From an uncultured Acetatifactor sp. (GTDB taxonomy: Bacteria; Bacillota; Clostridia; Lachnospirales; Lachnospiraceae): DNA of 64,000 bases. Location of the stretch: NCBI RefSeq assembly GCF_910585425.1, contig NZ_CAJUCP010000014.1, positions 43,176 through 107,175 on the forward strand, in the 5' to 3' direction. A model generated the notes under the pieces. It was not told the DNA's origin, did no database searches, and saw only the letters and a list, made by a program, of their open reading frames with translations. A program made the position numbers and the translations under genes. Positions 33,024 to 41,176 of the stretch are shown here, in pieces. Each line of letters begins with the position of its first letter. The first letter of the stretch is position 1.

Positions 33024-34022
33024 TCAGCCCTCCTTTTCCATTTCCCTGCGGAACACGCGCTGTACCCCTGCGAATAATACAGCGATTGCAGCCAGACACC
33101 CCAAATAATAGGCAGGGCTATTCGAGGAAGTTCCAAAGTAAGCGTTTTTCAGGCCCATATAGATATGATAAAATGGATGGAAATAAATCCAATCCAGCTT
33201 TACCGCCGTATTTGCAGCCAAGAACACAGGAGTTGCAACAAAAATGGCAATCAGAAGATAGGCCAATGTAAACTGTCGGAAGTCCTTTAGAAGCAGGGCG
33301 CAAATCAGACCGGTCAAGGCCATGATCAAGGACAGAAGCGCCGTTTGAAGCAGCACAGCAGGCAATATGGATGCGGTATCCAAAACTCCAACATTCAGCA
33401 CGGTGAGCAGTACCGCAAAGACCAGATCGGACAGCAGAAAGACTGCCAGCTTGGACAGGATAAACAGATTTTTTTGCAAAGGTAAAATGGCATGGACACG
33501 GATAACGCCCATTCCTTTTTCCTTGAACAACACAGCGGCAATTCCTAAAAACCCCACAGCGGCAATCTCAAAAAACAGCAGTTCACAGGTGATCTCTTTC
33601 CTTGCCTTTTGCTCCGGCGTATTGGAGCCGATCAACTTGGCGCTGTAATGCCCTGACGGCTGTAGGAGAGAAAGCGCATAGTCGGCCCGGTGGCGGTCAG
33701 CCTTTTCTGTTCCCTCATAGAATACAAGCTGTGGCTCTCCGGCGCTGGCATCAATGCCGACACCGTTGGTATCATCGAGTAAAACTGCGTCCAGCGTTTC
33801 TTTCGATGAAACGCGCTGAACCAGCGTGGAAACCGTTGTCTGTGCTCCTGCCGGGTCATACAGGTACACGTTGTATAGACTGGCATCCATGAATTTGATA
33901 TATCCAAAGTTCACATACAGAGTGTAAAGAACCAAAAAGCCCAAAGACATGGGGAAGAATTTCCCGGAAACCATCATTCGGCAATCCTTTTTGAGCAGGG
34001 AATAAAGACTTTTCCACATCAA
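33024..34022 (-). CDS. ABC-2 type transporter permease, first subunit
   Basis: A 332-residue membrane protein with the same plan as the next gene: an N-terminal segment (about 23-43), an extracytoplasmic part (about 45-145), then several segments (about 150-320). Its start overlaps the ATPase gene by 4 bp (ATGA-type coupling). The two permeases differ in sequence and probably form a heterodimer. Confidence 0.85.
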   Translation of the reverse strand: MMWKSLYSLLKKDCRMMVSGKFFPMSLGFLVLYTLYVNFGYIKFMDASLYNVYLYDPAGAQTTVSTLVQRVSSKETLDAVLLDDTNGVGIDASAGEPQLVFYEGTEKADRHRADYALSLLQPSGHYSAKLIGSNTPEQKARKEITCELLFFEIAAVGFLGIAAVLFKEKGMGVIRVHAILPLQKNLFILSKLAVFLLSDLVFAVLLTVLNVGVLDTASILPAVLLQTALLSLIMALTGLICALLLKDFRQFTLAYLLIAIFVATPVFLAANTAVKLDWIYFHPFYHIYMGLKNAYFGTSSNSPAYYLGCLAAIAVLFAGVQRVFRREMEKEG

Positions 34023-34867
34023 GACAGCCCCCTTCCCGTATATTGGATAAACATATCCTCCAATGTTGACTCCTGTGAATGGATACTGATGATCTCGTCA
34101 TGCGCAAAAGGAATACCTGCTTCTAATTCCGGGGCCTCAATCGTCTTTTCTTCCCGCCTCCCCTGATACAAATAGTCGATTACAACGCGGTGATTGCTGC
34201 CTCGCTCTTTCAGGTTTTTCGGAGTGTCCAGTGCCTTGATCTCGCCGTCCGCGATAAACGCCACCCGATCACAGAGCAGGTCGGCATCCAGCATATTGTG
34301 GGTAGTCAAAAATACCGTCGTCCCTTTTTTACGTTCTTCCTCAATGATCTTACGGAACAGGACAGCGCCGGAGGGGTCAAGCCCGCTGGTCGGTTCGTCC
34401 AGAAACAGCAACCTGGGATTGCTGATCAGTGCCCGCGCCATGCTTGCCCTCTGCCGCATACCCTTTGAGTAGGACGAAACCGGCTTTTTAAAAAAGTCCG
34501 GCTTAAATTCCAATTCCTCCAAAACTTCCTCAATGCTGCGTATTTGTTCTTTCGGATAGAACGAAGAAAAATATTTAAGATTGTCAACGGCGCTCAAATT
34601 AGCATACAGATAGGGAAACTCAAATAAGACGCCAATCTTTTGAAAAAACTCCTGCCTCCGTGCCGCAGAAATATCCTGCCCGAACAGCGACACCTTGCCG
34701 CCGTGTCCTTTCAAAATCCCGGTCAGGATTTTTTGGGTCGTTGATTTCCCGGAGCCGTTCGGCCCCAGAAAGCCGAAGATTTCTCCATCTTTCACAGTGA
34801 AGTTCAGGCCGTGCAGCGCCTTTTTGTCTTTGCCGTAGGAGAAAGTCAAATCCTTTACTTCAATCAT
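34019..34867 (-). CDS. ABC transporter ATPase for the ABC-2 permeases
   Basis: A 282-residue ATPase with Walker A GPNGSGKST, signature YSKGMRQR (a variant of LSGGQ typical of drug/lantibiotic exporters), Walker B LLFLDEPTSGLDP and H-loop TTHN. A C-terminal extension follows the core (about 215-282). Its start overlaps the small protein gene by 4 bp. Together with both permeases it should export or detach an antimicrobial peptide or lipid, by analogy to CprABC/BcrAB-type systems. Confidence 0.92.
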   Translation of the reverse strand: MIEVKDLTFSYGKDKKALHGLNFTVKDGEIFGFLGPNGSGKSTTQKILTGILKGHGGKVSLFGQDISAARRQEFFQKIGVLFEFPYLYANLSAVDNLKYFSSFYPKEQIRSIEEVLEELEFKPDFFKKPVSSYSKGMRQRASMARALISNPRLLFLDEPTSGLDPSGAVLFRKIIEEERKKGTTVFLTTHNMLDADLLCDRVAFIADGEIKALDTPKNLKERGSNHRVVIDYLYQGRREEKTIEAPELEAGIPFAHDEIISIHSQESTLEDMFIQYTGRGLS

Positions 34868-35019
34868 TCATCATCACCCCATTTCCCGTGCTGCTCCTTT
34901 TTCTTTTCCTGCTCCCGCTTGCTCCACCACTTCATAAACTTAATTTTGAACGGGATAGAGATTGCCAGCACTGCCACGATCACCAGCCACCAGTACCATT
35001 CCAAACCTAAAAGCGTCAT
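34864..35019 (-). CDS. Small single-segment membrane protein heading the ABC operon
   Basis: A 51-residue protein: one membrane segment (about 8-25, with EWYWWLVIVAVLAISIPF) and a strongly charged C-terminal tail (KREQEKKKEQHGKWGDDE). AGGAGGTAATTTT precedes the ATG at 35019. Its stop overlaps the ATPase start, so it is a genuine operon member. It could be a small regulator of the transporter. No family name recognised. Confidence 0.7.
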   Translation of the reverse strand: MTLLGLEWYWWLVIVAVLAISIPFKIKFMKWWSKREQEKKKEQHGKWGDDE

Positions 35020-35082
35020 AAAATTACCTCCTTTGTCTGTGAGGGCTGACTGCCCTCTTGTTGAGGTAAACTTATGAAAATG

Positions 35083-35125
35083 CGGTGAAATCGGTGTGAG
35101 CCCGGTGTGAAATTGGCGTGAAATC
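35083..35125 (-). promoter_or_regulatory. Response-regulator binding array with 11-bp period
   Basis: Four direct repeats of GTGA(A/G) start at 35085, 35096, 35107 and 35118, exactly 11 bp apart, about 65-105 bp before the small membrane protein. Regular one-turn spacing of this kind is typical for OmpR-family regulators bound in a row. The regulator at 36313 is the likely ligand. Confidence 0.65.
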
Positions 35126-35143
35126 TTCAAAATATACTGCACA

Positions 35144-35188
35144 CGGGCACCCAGAGGAAGAATGTCAGCAAAAGCTGACGGGTGCCCG
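35144..35188. repeat. Nested inverted repeat between kinase gene and ABC operon
   Basis: Outer arms CGGGCACCC (35144-35152) and GGGTGCCCG (35180-35188), inner arms GTCAGC/GCTGAC with AAAA loop (35164-35179). It may end the kinase transcript or fold in the leader of the ABC operon; no T-run follows. Confidence 0.5.
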
Positions 35189-35239
35189 GCGCGCGAGTAG
35201 TGGAGAAGGTCGTTCCCCTACTCGATTAGAAAGCACAGC

Positions 35240-36316
35240 CTAACTGACAGATGGAATAGAAAAATAAAACTCCACGCCATCGGAACGGTTTTTTACGCCG
35301 AAGTCCAACTCCTGCATGGACAGAATCTGTGCGACGATGGCAAGCCCCAGCCCGGAACCGCTGTATTTGGAATTGCTGTCCCGGTAGAACTTCGTCCAGA
35401 GCTTTGGCAAGTTCTCCTGCGGTATTTGAGGGCCTTGATTGTAGATGGAAAAATGTAGTGCGCCCTGCTGTTCCCGCAGGGATAGTTTTAAGACACCTCC
35501 CGGCTGGACATTTTTCTTTGCGTTGACAATCAGGTTATCTAAAACTTGTTCCATGCGGGCCTTATCCGTATCCACATATACCTTGTGTTCGGGCAGCTCA
35601 TATTGCAATGTAAAATTGGCGTCCGGAACGTCGATCAACAGCCGCCCGGCAACAGTTTCAAGAAATTCCACAAAATCGAATCGTTCCGGGGTAAGCCGGG
35701 TAGCGCCGGTTTCCAACGCGGATAAATCTAATAGCGTTGTGATCAGCCCGCTCATTCGTTCCGTTTCGGTGATGATGATTTCCGAATACTTCTGTTTTTT
35801 GTCCTCGTCGGTTTCGTCCTGCAAGCCCTCGGCGTAGGCGCGGATCACGCCCAGCGGAGTTTTCATTTCATGGGAAAGCTGGTCTACCAACTCTTTGCGC
35901 TCGGCCAGCAGCCGCCGTTCCTGCTCCACATCTTTTTCAAGCCGTGTATTTGCCGCTTCCAGTCTGGCAAGGGCCTGTTGAAGATTACCAGCCATCGTAT
36001 TGAGGCTTACAGTCAGTTCTCCGAATTCATCATTGGTCGTAATGGCGCATGGAGCGGAAAAGTCCAGTTCTGCCATCTTCCGGGCTGTTTGATTGAGTTT
36101 TGAGATGGGTTTTGAAATAAAGTGCCCCATTAAAAAATCGACAACAAGGACAAGGGCAATAACAAAGGCGAACCAAAGGGCAAGTGAAATATCAGGCTCG
36201 ATTTCCAGCTTGGTCGAAAGGATGTATGAAAGGATGAGCAGAATACCAGCTAATTTAGAAACCATCAATATCTTTTTACGGACGGTACGGAACGTAAAAT
36301 TATCCTGTATTTTCAT
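35240..36316 (-). CDS. OmpR-type system sensor histidine kinase
   Basis: A 358-residue kinase: membrane segments about 15-35 and 43-63 with only a tiny loop between them, HAMP (about 64-118), HisKA with QLSHEMKTPLG (H149), then HATPase with N-box NLIVNAKKNV and G-boxes ending GSGLGLAIV. The short extracytoplasmic loop matches intramembrane-sensing kinases (BceS-like), which watch a transporter rather than a ligand. Its start overlaps the regulator by 4 bp. Confidence 0.92.
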   Translation of the reverse strand: MKIQDNFTFRTVRKKILMVSKLAGILLILSYILSTKLEIEPDISLALWFAFVIALVLVVDFLMGHFISKPISKLNQTARKMAELDFSAPCAITTNDEFGELTVSLNTMAGNLQQALARLEAANTRLEKDVEQERRLLAERKELVDQLSHEMKTPLGVIRAYAEGLQDETDEDKKQKYSEIIITETERMSGLITTLLDLSALETGATRLTPERFDFVEFLETVAGRLLIDVPDANFTLQYELPEHKVYVDTDKARMEQVLDNLIVNAKKNVQPGGVLKLSLREQQGALHFSIYNQGPQIPQENLPKLWTKFYRDSNSKYSGSGLGLAIVAQILSMQELDFGVKNRSDGVEFYFSIPSVS

Positions 36317-36981
36317 ACTGTTACCTCGAATTTATAGCCGGAGCGAATGAGAGTGACGATATGTTTTCCCTCGTCGCCTAATTTCTGCCGCAGGGTTTTG
36401 ATATGAGTGTCTACCGTCCGGGTAGTTCCCTCAAAGTCATAGCCCCAAATCCTGTTCAGCAGTTGGTCACGAGTGAAAATCTGTCCGGGATTTACCATGA
36501 AGAAATACAACAGTTCGTATTCCTTATGGGTGAGCGTGATTTCCTGCCCGTCTATAAATACTTTGTGAGAGGACGGCACTACTGTTATTTTCCCGAAGCT
36601 CAATGCGTCCAAAGGAACGGAGGAGGAACGGCGAAGCAGGGCGTTTGCCTTTGCAAGCAGCACCCTGGGGCTGAAAGGTTTTGTCATGTAGTCATCGGCC
36701 CCATACTCATAGCCTTTTAGTTTATCGTCCTCGCCGCCCTTGGCGGTCAGCATGATAATGGGCATGTTACTCATTTCCCGCGCCATTCTGCAGACGGAAA
36801 AGCCGTCCAGATGGGGCATCATTACGTCCAGTATCATTAAATCCATCGGATTATTTTTCAATATCATTAAAGCATCCACGCCATCGTCAGCGGTGAAGCA
36901 GGTATGTCCGCCCCGCTGCATATATGCGGCAATGATGTCCTGCATATTCTTTTCATCTTCAACAATCAAAATATTCGCCAT
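36313..36981 (-). CDS. OmpR-family response regulator
   Basis: A 222-residue regulator with receiver domain (VEDE pocket, phospho-acceptor D52 in LMILDVMMP, K101 in MTKPF) and winged helix (about 125-220, ending HIVTLIRSGYKFEV). GGAAAGGAGTG precedes the ATG. It is transcribed with its kinase and expected to act at the 11-bp-spaced boxes at 35083. Confidence 0.95.
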   Translation of the reverse strand: MANILIVEDEKNMQDIIAAYMQRGGHTCFTADDGVDALMILKNNPMDLMILDVMMPHLDGFSVCRMAREMSNMPIIMLTAKGGEDDKLKGYEYGADDYMTKPFSPRVLLAKANALLRRSSSVPLDALSFGKITVVPSSHKVFIDGQEITLTHKEYELLYFFMVNPGQIFTRDQLLNRIWGYDFEGTTRTVDTHIKTLRQKLGDEGKHIVTLIRSGYKFEVTV

Positions 36982-36987
36982 AGAAAA

Positions 36988-37096
36988 TCACTCCTTTCCA
37001 TCGTCAGTGCTTTTATAGCGTCTGTCAGCCGGCTTTTTCGCGTCCTTTGGCACAAGCCAGATTGTCGCCAGCTTCTTTCAAAGTCATATATTCCAT
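36988..37096 (-). pseudogene. Deleted small helix-turn-helix gene
   Basis: ATG at 37096 (GGAGGTGC ahead) reads MEYMTLKEAGDNL, the start of a common small excisionase-like/HTH protein. It then jumps to that family's other end (LVPKDAKKPADRR, in another frame, stop at 36988). The helix-turn-helix core between is missing and the frame is shifted. It sits just ahead of the response regulator and may once have been the first gene of that unit. Confidence 0.5.
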
Positions 37097-37159
37097 GCTG
37101 CACCTCCAACATACACAGTATAATTCCGATGCTCGAACAATGCAAGCGGCAAATTGTTC

Positions 37160-37212
37160 AGAATAGCCCTATATTTTGTAGTGGTAAACGGAGAATAAAA
37201 GTGGTATAATCA
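37160..37212 (+). repeat. Promoter part of the island repeat, copy 5
   Basis: Right hairpin arm remnant, TATTTTGTAGTGGTAAA and the extended -10 TGG-TATAAT (37205-37210) match the repeats at 22500-22536 and 26490-26524. The hairpin's left arm and the relaxase tail are gone. Confidence 0.75.
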
Positions 37213-37238
37213 AATCTAAAAATTGCAGGAGGTGTGAT

Positions 37239-37300
37239 TTGATTCCCAAAATGATTTTGACCGATTTGGACGGGACTTGATGCGTATGGAAACTGTCACC
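37239..37300 (+). pseudogene. N-terminal remnant of a HAD-family phosphatase gene
   Basis: After AGGAGGTGTGA a TTG start reads IPKMILTDLDGT, the HAD motif I (DxDGT), and stops at 37280; a one-base loss after ACT explains the TGA. In the shifted frame LMRM follows, as in Cof-type phosphatases, then the gene is gone. Confidence 0.5.
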
Positions 37301-37322
37301 TATAATTGGAGAGAAAGAGAAG

Positions 37323-37844
37323 ATGAATTACAGAATAGAGGCGATTATTGAACTGCTGAATGAGGACTGTATCGTGGCACGAAATTATCCTTTGATTCCG
37401 TATAAATATACCCTTGTAAATCGTCTCAGGTCCATTGGATGCCTGACGAAATCGGACTGCCTGGAGCTGTCCGCTGAGGCTCTCGTATCTGCCGGTTTGC
37501 CTGATGCAGAATTGGCAGACCTTTTCAAGAGATTTTTGGTCATGTATGATGTGAAGCCGCAGAAATTGAAGGAAATAGACACTCTTTGCGAAACGCCGGA
37601 AGAAAAGAAAGCGTTTCGGGAATTGTATCAGTTGCCTGGCGTAAAGCATAAAAGAGCGTTCCTTTACTATAAGGCAGGCTATCGGTCGCTGCAGGCCATA
37701 GCATCTTCTTCGCCGGAAGAGATCATATCGAAGACAGAGGAAACGATTCAGAAGGAAAGGCTGGAGCTGAAGGTTCCGCTGATGAAAGAGGTCAGGACGC
37801 ATATCGCTGTAGCGAGGGCTTTTACACACTATTATGCGGATTGA
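37323..37844 (+). CDS. Conserved-looking hypothetical protein, all-helical
   Basis: A 173-residue cytoplasmic protein without a recognised family. A helix-hairpin-helix-like stretch (LPGVKHKRAFLYYKAGYRSL, about 100-119, then IASSSPEEII) suggests DNA or nucleotide binding. Most of the rest is helical. GGAGAGAAAGAGAAG precedes the ATG. It follows the repeat promoter at 37205, which may drive it now that the phosphatase gene is destroyed. Confidence 0.6.
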   Translation: MNYRIEAIIELLNEDCIVARNYPLIPYKYTLVNRLRSIGCLTKSDCLELSAEALVSAGLPDAELADLFKRFLVMYDVKPQKLKEIDTLCETPEEKKAFRELYQLPGVKHKRAFLYYKAGYRSLQAIASSSPEEIISKTEETIQKERLELKVPLMKEVRTHIAVARAFTHYYAD

Positions 37845-37892
37845 AAATGTATGCCGCCCGGGAGAGGATGGCTGCTAGGGGATATATAGAAG

Positions 37893-37949
37893 GGGAAAAG
37901 AAACGGGCACCCCGCATGAATAAAACCGTAAGATGGGAACCCGTTTCTT
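37893..37949 (-). terminator. Terminator after the VanY-like gene
   Basis: A perfect 10-bp stem AAGAAACGGG/CCCGTTTCTT (37898-37907, 37940-37949) with a long loop; on the minus strand CTTTTCC follows. Works for the minus-strand gene ending at 37965 and may also stop the plus-strand gene. Confidence 0.55.
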
Positions 37950-37964
37950 GATAAAATGATTGTA

Positions 37965-38897
37965 TCAGGAAAATGTGTTGGCAGCGGTATCAATGATAAC
38001 CCATTCTCCATTTCGCAGTTCATATGATACCGCATCCAGCACAGGCTGTCCCTGTGGGCTTTGGCCATTCGGCTCCTGGCTTTCAGGGCTTTCCAGATAT
38101 TCCTCCAGACAAATCCCGCGCTCATGGATTTCTGCCGCTGCTTCTTTCCCCACATAGCGGTAGTGCCATACCTCTTCGGCCACATTGGTGATGTGCGTCT
38201 TATTGCCGGGGTAGCGGAAGATAAAGCCGTATTTGTAGCTGTTCTCCTGGAGCCAGAGGTAAATGTCGTAAGTAGCCCCGTTGATGTCCACGGCAAGCCC
38301 TAACTGATGCTCGCTGGTGCCGGGCTCGGCGACCCACTGCTGTGCAAGTCCTGTGGCTTCGCTTTCAGAGTACCCCTGCTTCCTGTATTCTTCGATTTTG
38401 TCATCATACAGGCTTTGCTGTTTTTCAGGGGTCCGGTAGCCGGAGACGACGATGGGCCCTAACTCCTCGGCATCGTTCAGCATCTCCATAAGCGGCTCAT
38501 AAATCCGTTCATCGACCTTTTCGCCGCCGGGTACGTCAACCAGATCCAGCGGACGGTCCATGTAATTTTCAGGAAGCGGATTCCGGCTGTTCACCAAAGT
38601 AAGATACCAGGGAATATCAGTGTCCGCTGGCTCTGGCAGCCCTGCGTCATTTTGGGTATCATCCGTTTGGGCCACCGGGCTTTCCGGTATCGTTTCAACG
38701 GAAATGATCTCACTGGAAATCATTTCACCGGGGATGCTGTCAGGGATGCTTTCCTTGCCCAAAACATTGCTGGTAATGGATATCAGGATTGTGGCACAGC
38801 CGGCTATGAGGACGACATGGGGAAGGAGGCGGAGCCATATTCGACGTTTCCTACGTTTTCTGTGCCTGGGGACGGGTAGATTTTTTTGTTCTTTCAT
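37965..38897 (-). CDS. VanY-type D-alanyl-D-alanine carboxypeptidase (M15)
   Basis: A 310-residue membrane-anchored peptidase. A basic N-terminus and membrane segment (about 25-45) precede a spacer and the peptidase domain (about 140-270). Zinc and catalytic residues are visible: SEHQLGLAVDI (H197, D204) and EVWHYRYVG (E242, H245), plus SGYRTPEKQQ. It removes the terminal D-Ala from cell-wall precursors outside the membrane. TTG at 38906 is an alternative start closer to the AAAGGAG site. It lies downstream of VanR/VanS-like genes but no vanH/A/X gene is present, so full glycopeptide resistance is not encoded here. Confidence 0.9.
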   Translation of the reverse strand: MKEQKNLPVPRHRKRRKRRIWLRLLPHVVLIAGCATILISITSNVLGKESIPDSIPGEMISSEIISVETIPESPVAQTDDTQNDAGLPEPADTDIPWYLTLVNSRNPLPENYMDRPLDLVDVPGGEKVDERIYEPLMEMLNDAEELGPIVVSGYRTPEKQQSLYDDKIEEYRKQGYSESEATGLAQQWVAEPGTSEHQLGLAVDINGATYDIYLWLQENSYKYGFIFRYPGNKTHITNVAEEVWHYRYVGKEAAAEIHERGICLEEYLESPESQEPNGQSPQGQPVLDAVSYELRNGEWVIIDTAANTFS

Positions 38898-38928
38898 GGG
38901 AATCAAACACTCCTTTCATAAAGCGTAT

Positions 38929-38969
38929 CAAAAAGCCCTTGTATGGTAATGATTTTACCGCACAAGGGC
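38929..38969 (-). terminator. Terminator/attenuator in the vanY-like leader
   Basis: Arms 38935-38949 and 38955-38969 pair over 15 bp with two mismatched or wobble positions; on the minus strand a CTTTTT run follows. It stands between the 18-bp motif (38997) and the gene start (38897), so it can end vanRS-like transcripts or attenuate vanY expression. Confidence 0.65.
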
Positions 38970-38996
38970 CCTCTGATTTTGAATTTTGAAGCGCTA

Positions 38997-39014
38997 TTTT
39001 CCTAAGAAAAAATG
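38997..39014 (-). promoter_or_regulatory. Shared 18-bp motif before the vanY-like gene
   Basis: On the minus strand this reads CATTTTTTCTTAGGAAAA. Exactly the same 18 bases occur on the plus strand at 41065-41082, also about 95-100 bp before a gene start. Probable binding site of the VanR-like regulator or another common factor. Confidence 0.7.
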
Positions 39015-39026
39015 AAGATAGGATGC

Positions 39027-40235
39027 TTATTGGACTACGTGCTCAACAGGCGTGGTTTGTCTGGAAATGGGCAGCGTAACGGTAAATGCTGTCAAGCCGT
39101 TTTTGCTGTCGGCCGTGATAGTCCCGCCGTGCAGGAGAACGATTTCTTTTGCGATGGCAAGCCCTACGCCTGTGCCGCCGGTGTTTGAAGTGCGGGATTC
39201 ATCCAGACGATAAAATTTCTCGAACAGGGTTTCCAGTTTATCATCCGGAATGGTTTTTCCGTGATTGCTGACCGTTACAACGATATGCTCCGGTGTTTCT
39301 TCCGCATTCACTGTGATTTCTGTTCCTTTGCTACTGTAAGCCACCGCATTTTTCAGAAGGTTATTGAATACACGGGCAAGCCTTTCCGGATCGCCGCATA
39401 CTTCCAACGATTCCGCCGCATGAAAGGTAATATAATTTCCATGTTCTGTAAACAGCGGCAGGTGTTCATCAATCACCTGTGCCAGAAGATAATAGAGGTC
39501 AATCGCTTTGGAGGCAATGGTAATCTGCTGCGTATTATAACAGGTGATTTCAAAAAATTCGTTGATCATTTTTTCAAGGCGGTATGTTTTTTCCAAAGAA
39601 ATATGGACATACTTCTCCTTTTCTTCATCCGGAAGATCTGGAATCTGTTCCAACAGCCTAAGATAGCCAATGATGGAAGTCAGCGGAGTGCGGATATCAT
39701 GGGCCAGATACATGACCAGCTCATTCTTCCGCTGTTCGGCCGCCCTTGCCGCCTGCTCCCGCTGTATCAGAATATTCTGGACCGTGTTCAGCTTGATCTC
39801 AAAGGGCTGCATCTCCTGTGAGAGCCGAATCTGTTCTTCGCGGTCAGACAAAAGACAGTCAATTCCCTGATTGATTTCTCTGAAATAACGGGTCAGCCAA
39901 CGGAACAGAAACACAAGCAGGAGCAAAAAGATCAGAACGATAGCCGCTGCAAAAAAAACTTCTTTGATTCCACGAAAATAGTCATTGTATACATAAAAGG
40001 CATCTTCATGGTCAATATCCATCCATAACTCGATCAGGCGGAGGATCCATTCGCCCATCCTTTCTTTCCACAAAAACAGATACAGCAGGATAACGATTGC
40101 AGTAGAAACCAGTGCGCTGGTACAGAACCGCCACATAATCCGGACTTGAAAAGCGGAGTAATCCGCATCCTTATCTTTAGTCTTCGATTTTGTAGCCGTA
40201 CCCCCAGACCGTTTTAATATATTTCGGATTTTCAT
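39027..40235 (-). CDS. VanS-like sensor histidine kinase
   Basis: A 402-residue kinase: membrane segments at about 37-56 and 92-112 with an extracytoplasmic loop of about 35 residues, HAMP-like linker, HisKA with YLAHDIRTPLTS (H179), N-box NNLLKNAVAYS and G-box GTGVGLAIAKEI. It resembles VanS of the VanB/VanG kind. I chose the ATG at 40235, which overlaps the regulator gene by 59 bp; the same frame is open further upstream but inside that gene. Confidence 0.9.
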   Translation of the reverse strand: MKIRNILKRSGGTATKSKTKDKDADYSAFQVRIMWRFCTSALVSTAIVILLYLFLWKERMGEWILRLIELWMDIDHEDAFYVYNDYFRGIKEVFFAAAIVLIFLLLLVFLFRWLTRYFREINQGIDCLLSDREEQIRLSQEMQPFEIKLNTVQNILIQREQAARAAEQRKNELVMYLAHDIRTPLTSIIGYLRLLEQIPDLPDEEKEKYVHISLEKTYRLEKMINEFFEITCYNTQQITIASKAIDLYYLLAQVIDEHLPLFTEHGNYITFHAAESLEVCGDPERLARVFNNLLKNAVAYSSKGTEITVNAEETPEHIVVTVSNHGKTIPDDKLETLFEKFYRLDESRTSNTGGTGVGLAIAKEIVLLHGGTITADSKNGLTAFTVTLPISRQTTPVEHVVQ

Positions 40236-40875
40236 AGGAATCCCCCATTTTTTCCCGCAGATGCCGGATGTGTGCAGTGATTGTATTGTTGCTTTTGGTA
40301 TAATATTCTTCTTTCCAGATCTGATGGAACAGATCTTCGGAACTGACCACATTCCCCCTGTTTTGAATCAAAATCTCTAAAATGGAGAATTCTGTCGGTG
40401 TCAGGGAAAGGGGCTGGTCATTCAGCGTGCATTTATGCGCTTTTACATCGAGAACCAGACCGGAAAGGGCAATGATGTCCTCCTTTTTCTCCGTACCGAC
40501 ATTATAATGCTTATATCTTCTAAGCTGCGCCTTTACTCTGGCAACCAGTTCCAATGGCTCAAAAGGCTTTGTCATATAATCATCTGCGCCCAGGGAGAGA
40601 CCGGTAATCTTATCCATACCCTCCCCCTTTGCTGTGAGCATGATAATCGGATACCGGTGTTTCTCCCGGATCTGCTGGCATAAGGTGAAACCGCTTATGT
40701 CGGGAAGCATGATATCCAGAATTGCCAGATCCAGGTCTTCTGTCTGAATACATTGAAGCGCGTCTGTTGCGTTATAGAAGGTAAACACCTGAAAGCCTTC
40801 ATTATTAAGATAAAGAGAGATAAGGTCTGCAATCTCTTTTTCATCATCAACGATCAGCAATTTATCTTTCTGCAT
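40177..40875 (-). CDS. VanR-like OmpR-family response regulator
   Basis: A 232-residue regulator: receiver domain with VDDE pocket, phospho-acceptor D54 in LAILDIMLPD and K103 in MTKPF; winged helix (about 135-232, ending YIKTVWGYGYKIED). AAAGGAGTATTTT precedes the ATG at 40875. First gene of the vanR-vanS-vanY-like minus-strand operon. It is the best candidate for binding the shared 18-bp motifs. Confidence 0.93.
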   Translation of the reverse strand: MQKDKLLIVDDEKEIADLISLYLNNEGFQVFTFYNATDALQCIQTEDLDLAILDIMLPDISGFTLCQQIREKHRYPIIMLTAKGEGMDKITGLSLGADDYMTKPFEPLELVARVKAQLRRYKHYNVGTEKKEDIIALSGLVLDVKAHKCTLNDQPLSLTPTEFSILEILIQNRGNVVSSEDLFHQIWKEEYYTKSNNTITAHIRHLREKMGDSYENPKYIKTVWGYGYKIED

Positions 40876-41064
40876 AAAATACTCCTTTCCTGCTGTTTGT
40901 AATATGTACATGCTTTTGTGCATGAAATAATAAGTCTCTGAACGAACTTTCCCTGTATGTAGGGTATATTTCTTTTATTTTACCATAAATCCTGTGTTAA
41001 AAAACGTCTTTTCTATGAAGAAAATATTGAGATTTTACTGCATTGGAAAAAAACACAATGCCTC

Positions 41065-41082
41065 CATTTTTTCTTAGGAAAA
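41065..41082 (+). promoter_or_regulatory. Shared 18-bp motif before the hybrid ABC operon
   Basis: CATTTTTTCTTAGGAAAA, identical to the motif before the vanY-like gene on the opposite strand and in the same orientation relative to its target (95 bp to the start at 41177). The divergent gap 40876-41176 holds no gene. Confidence 0.7.
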
Positions 41083-41176
41083 GAATTACCGGATATTCAA
41101 AATGGCTTTTTTCTCTTGTGCTAGAGTTTTAAAAGACGATATGGATGTCAAATTTTTTAAAGGAGGTTCTTTACAT

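Noticed and set aside
38997..41082. Inverted repeats as ends of an insertion element around the vanRS-like genes
   Set aside because: Only 18 bp, no target duplication and no transposase; both copies have the same orientation and distance to a gene start, which fits a regulatory site better.
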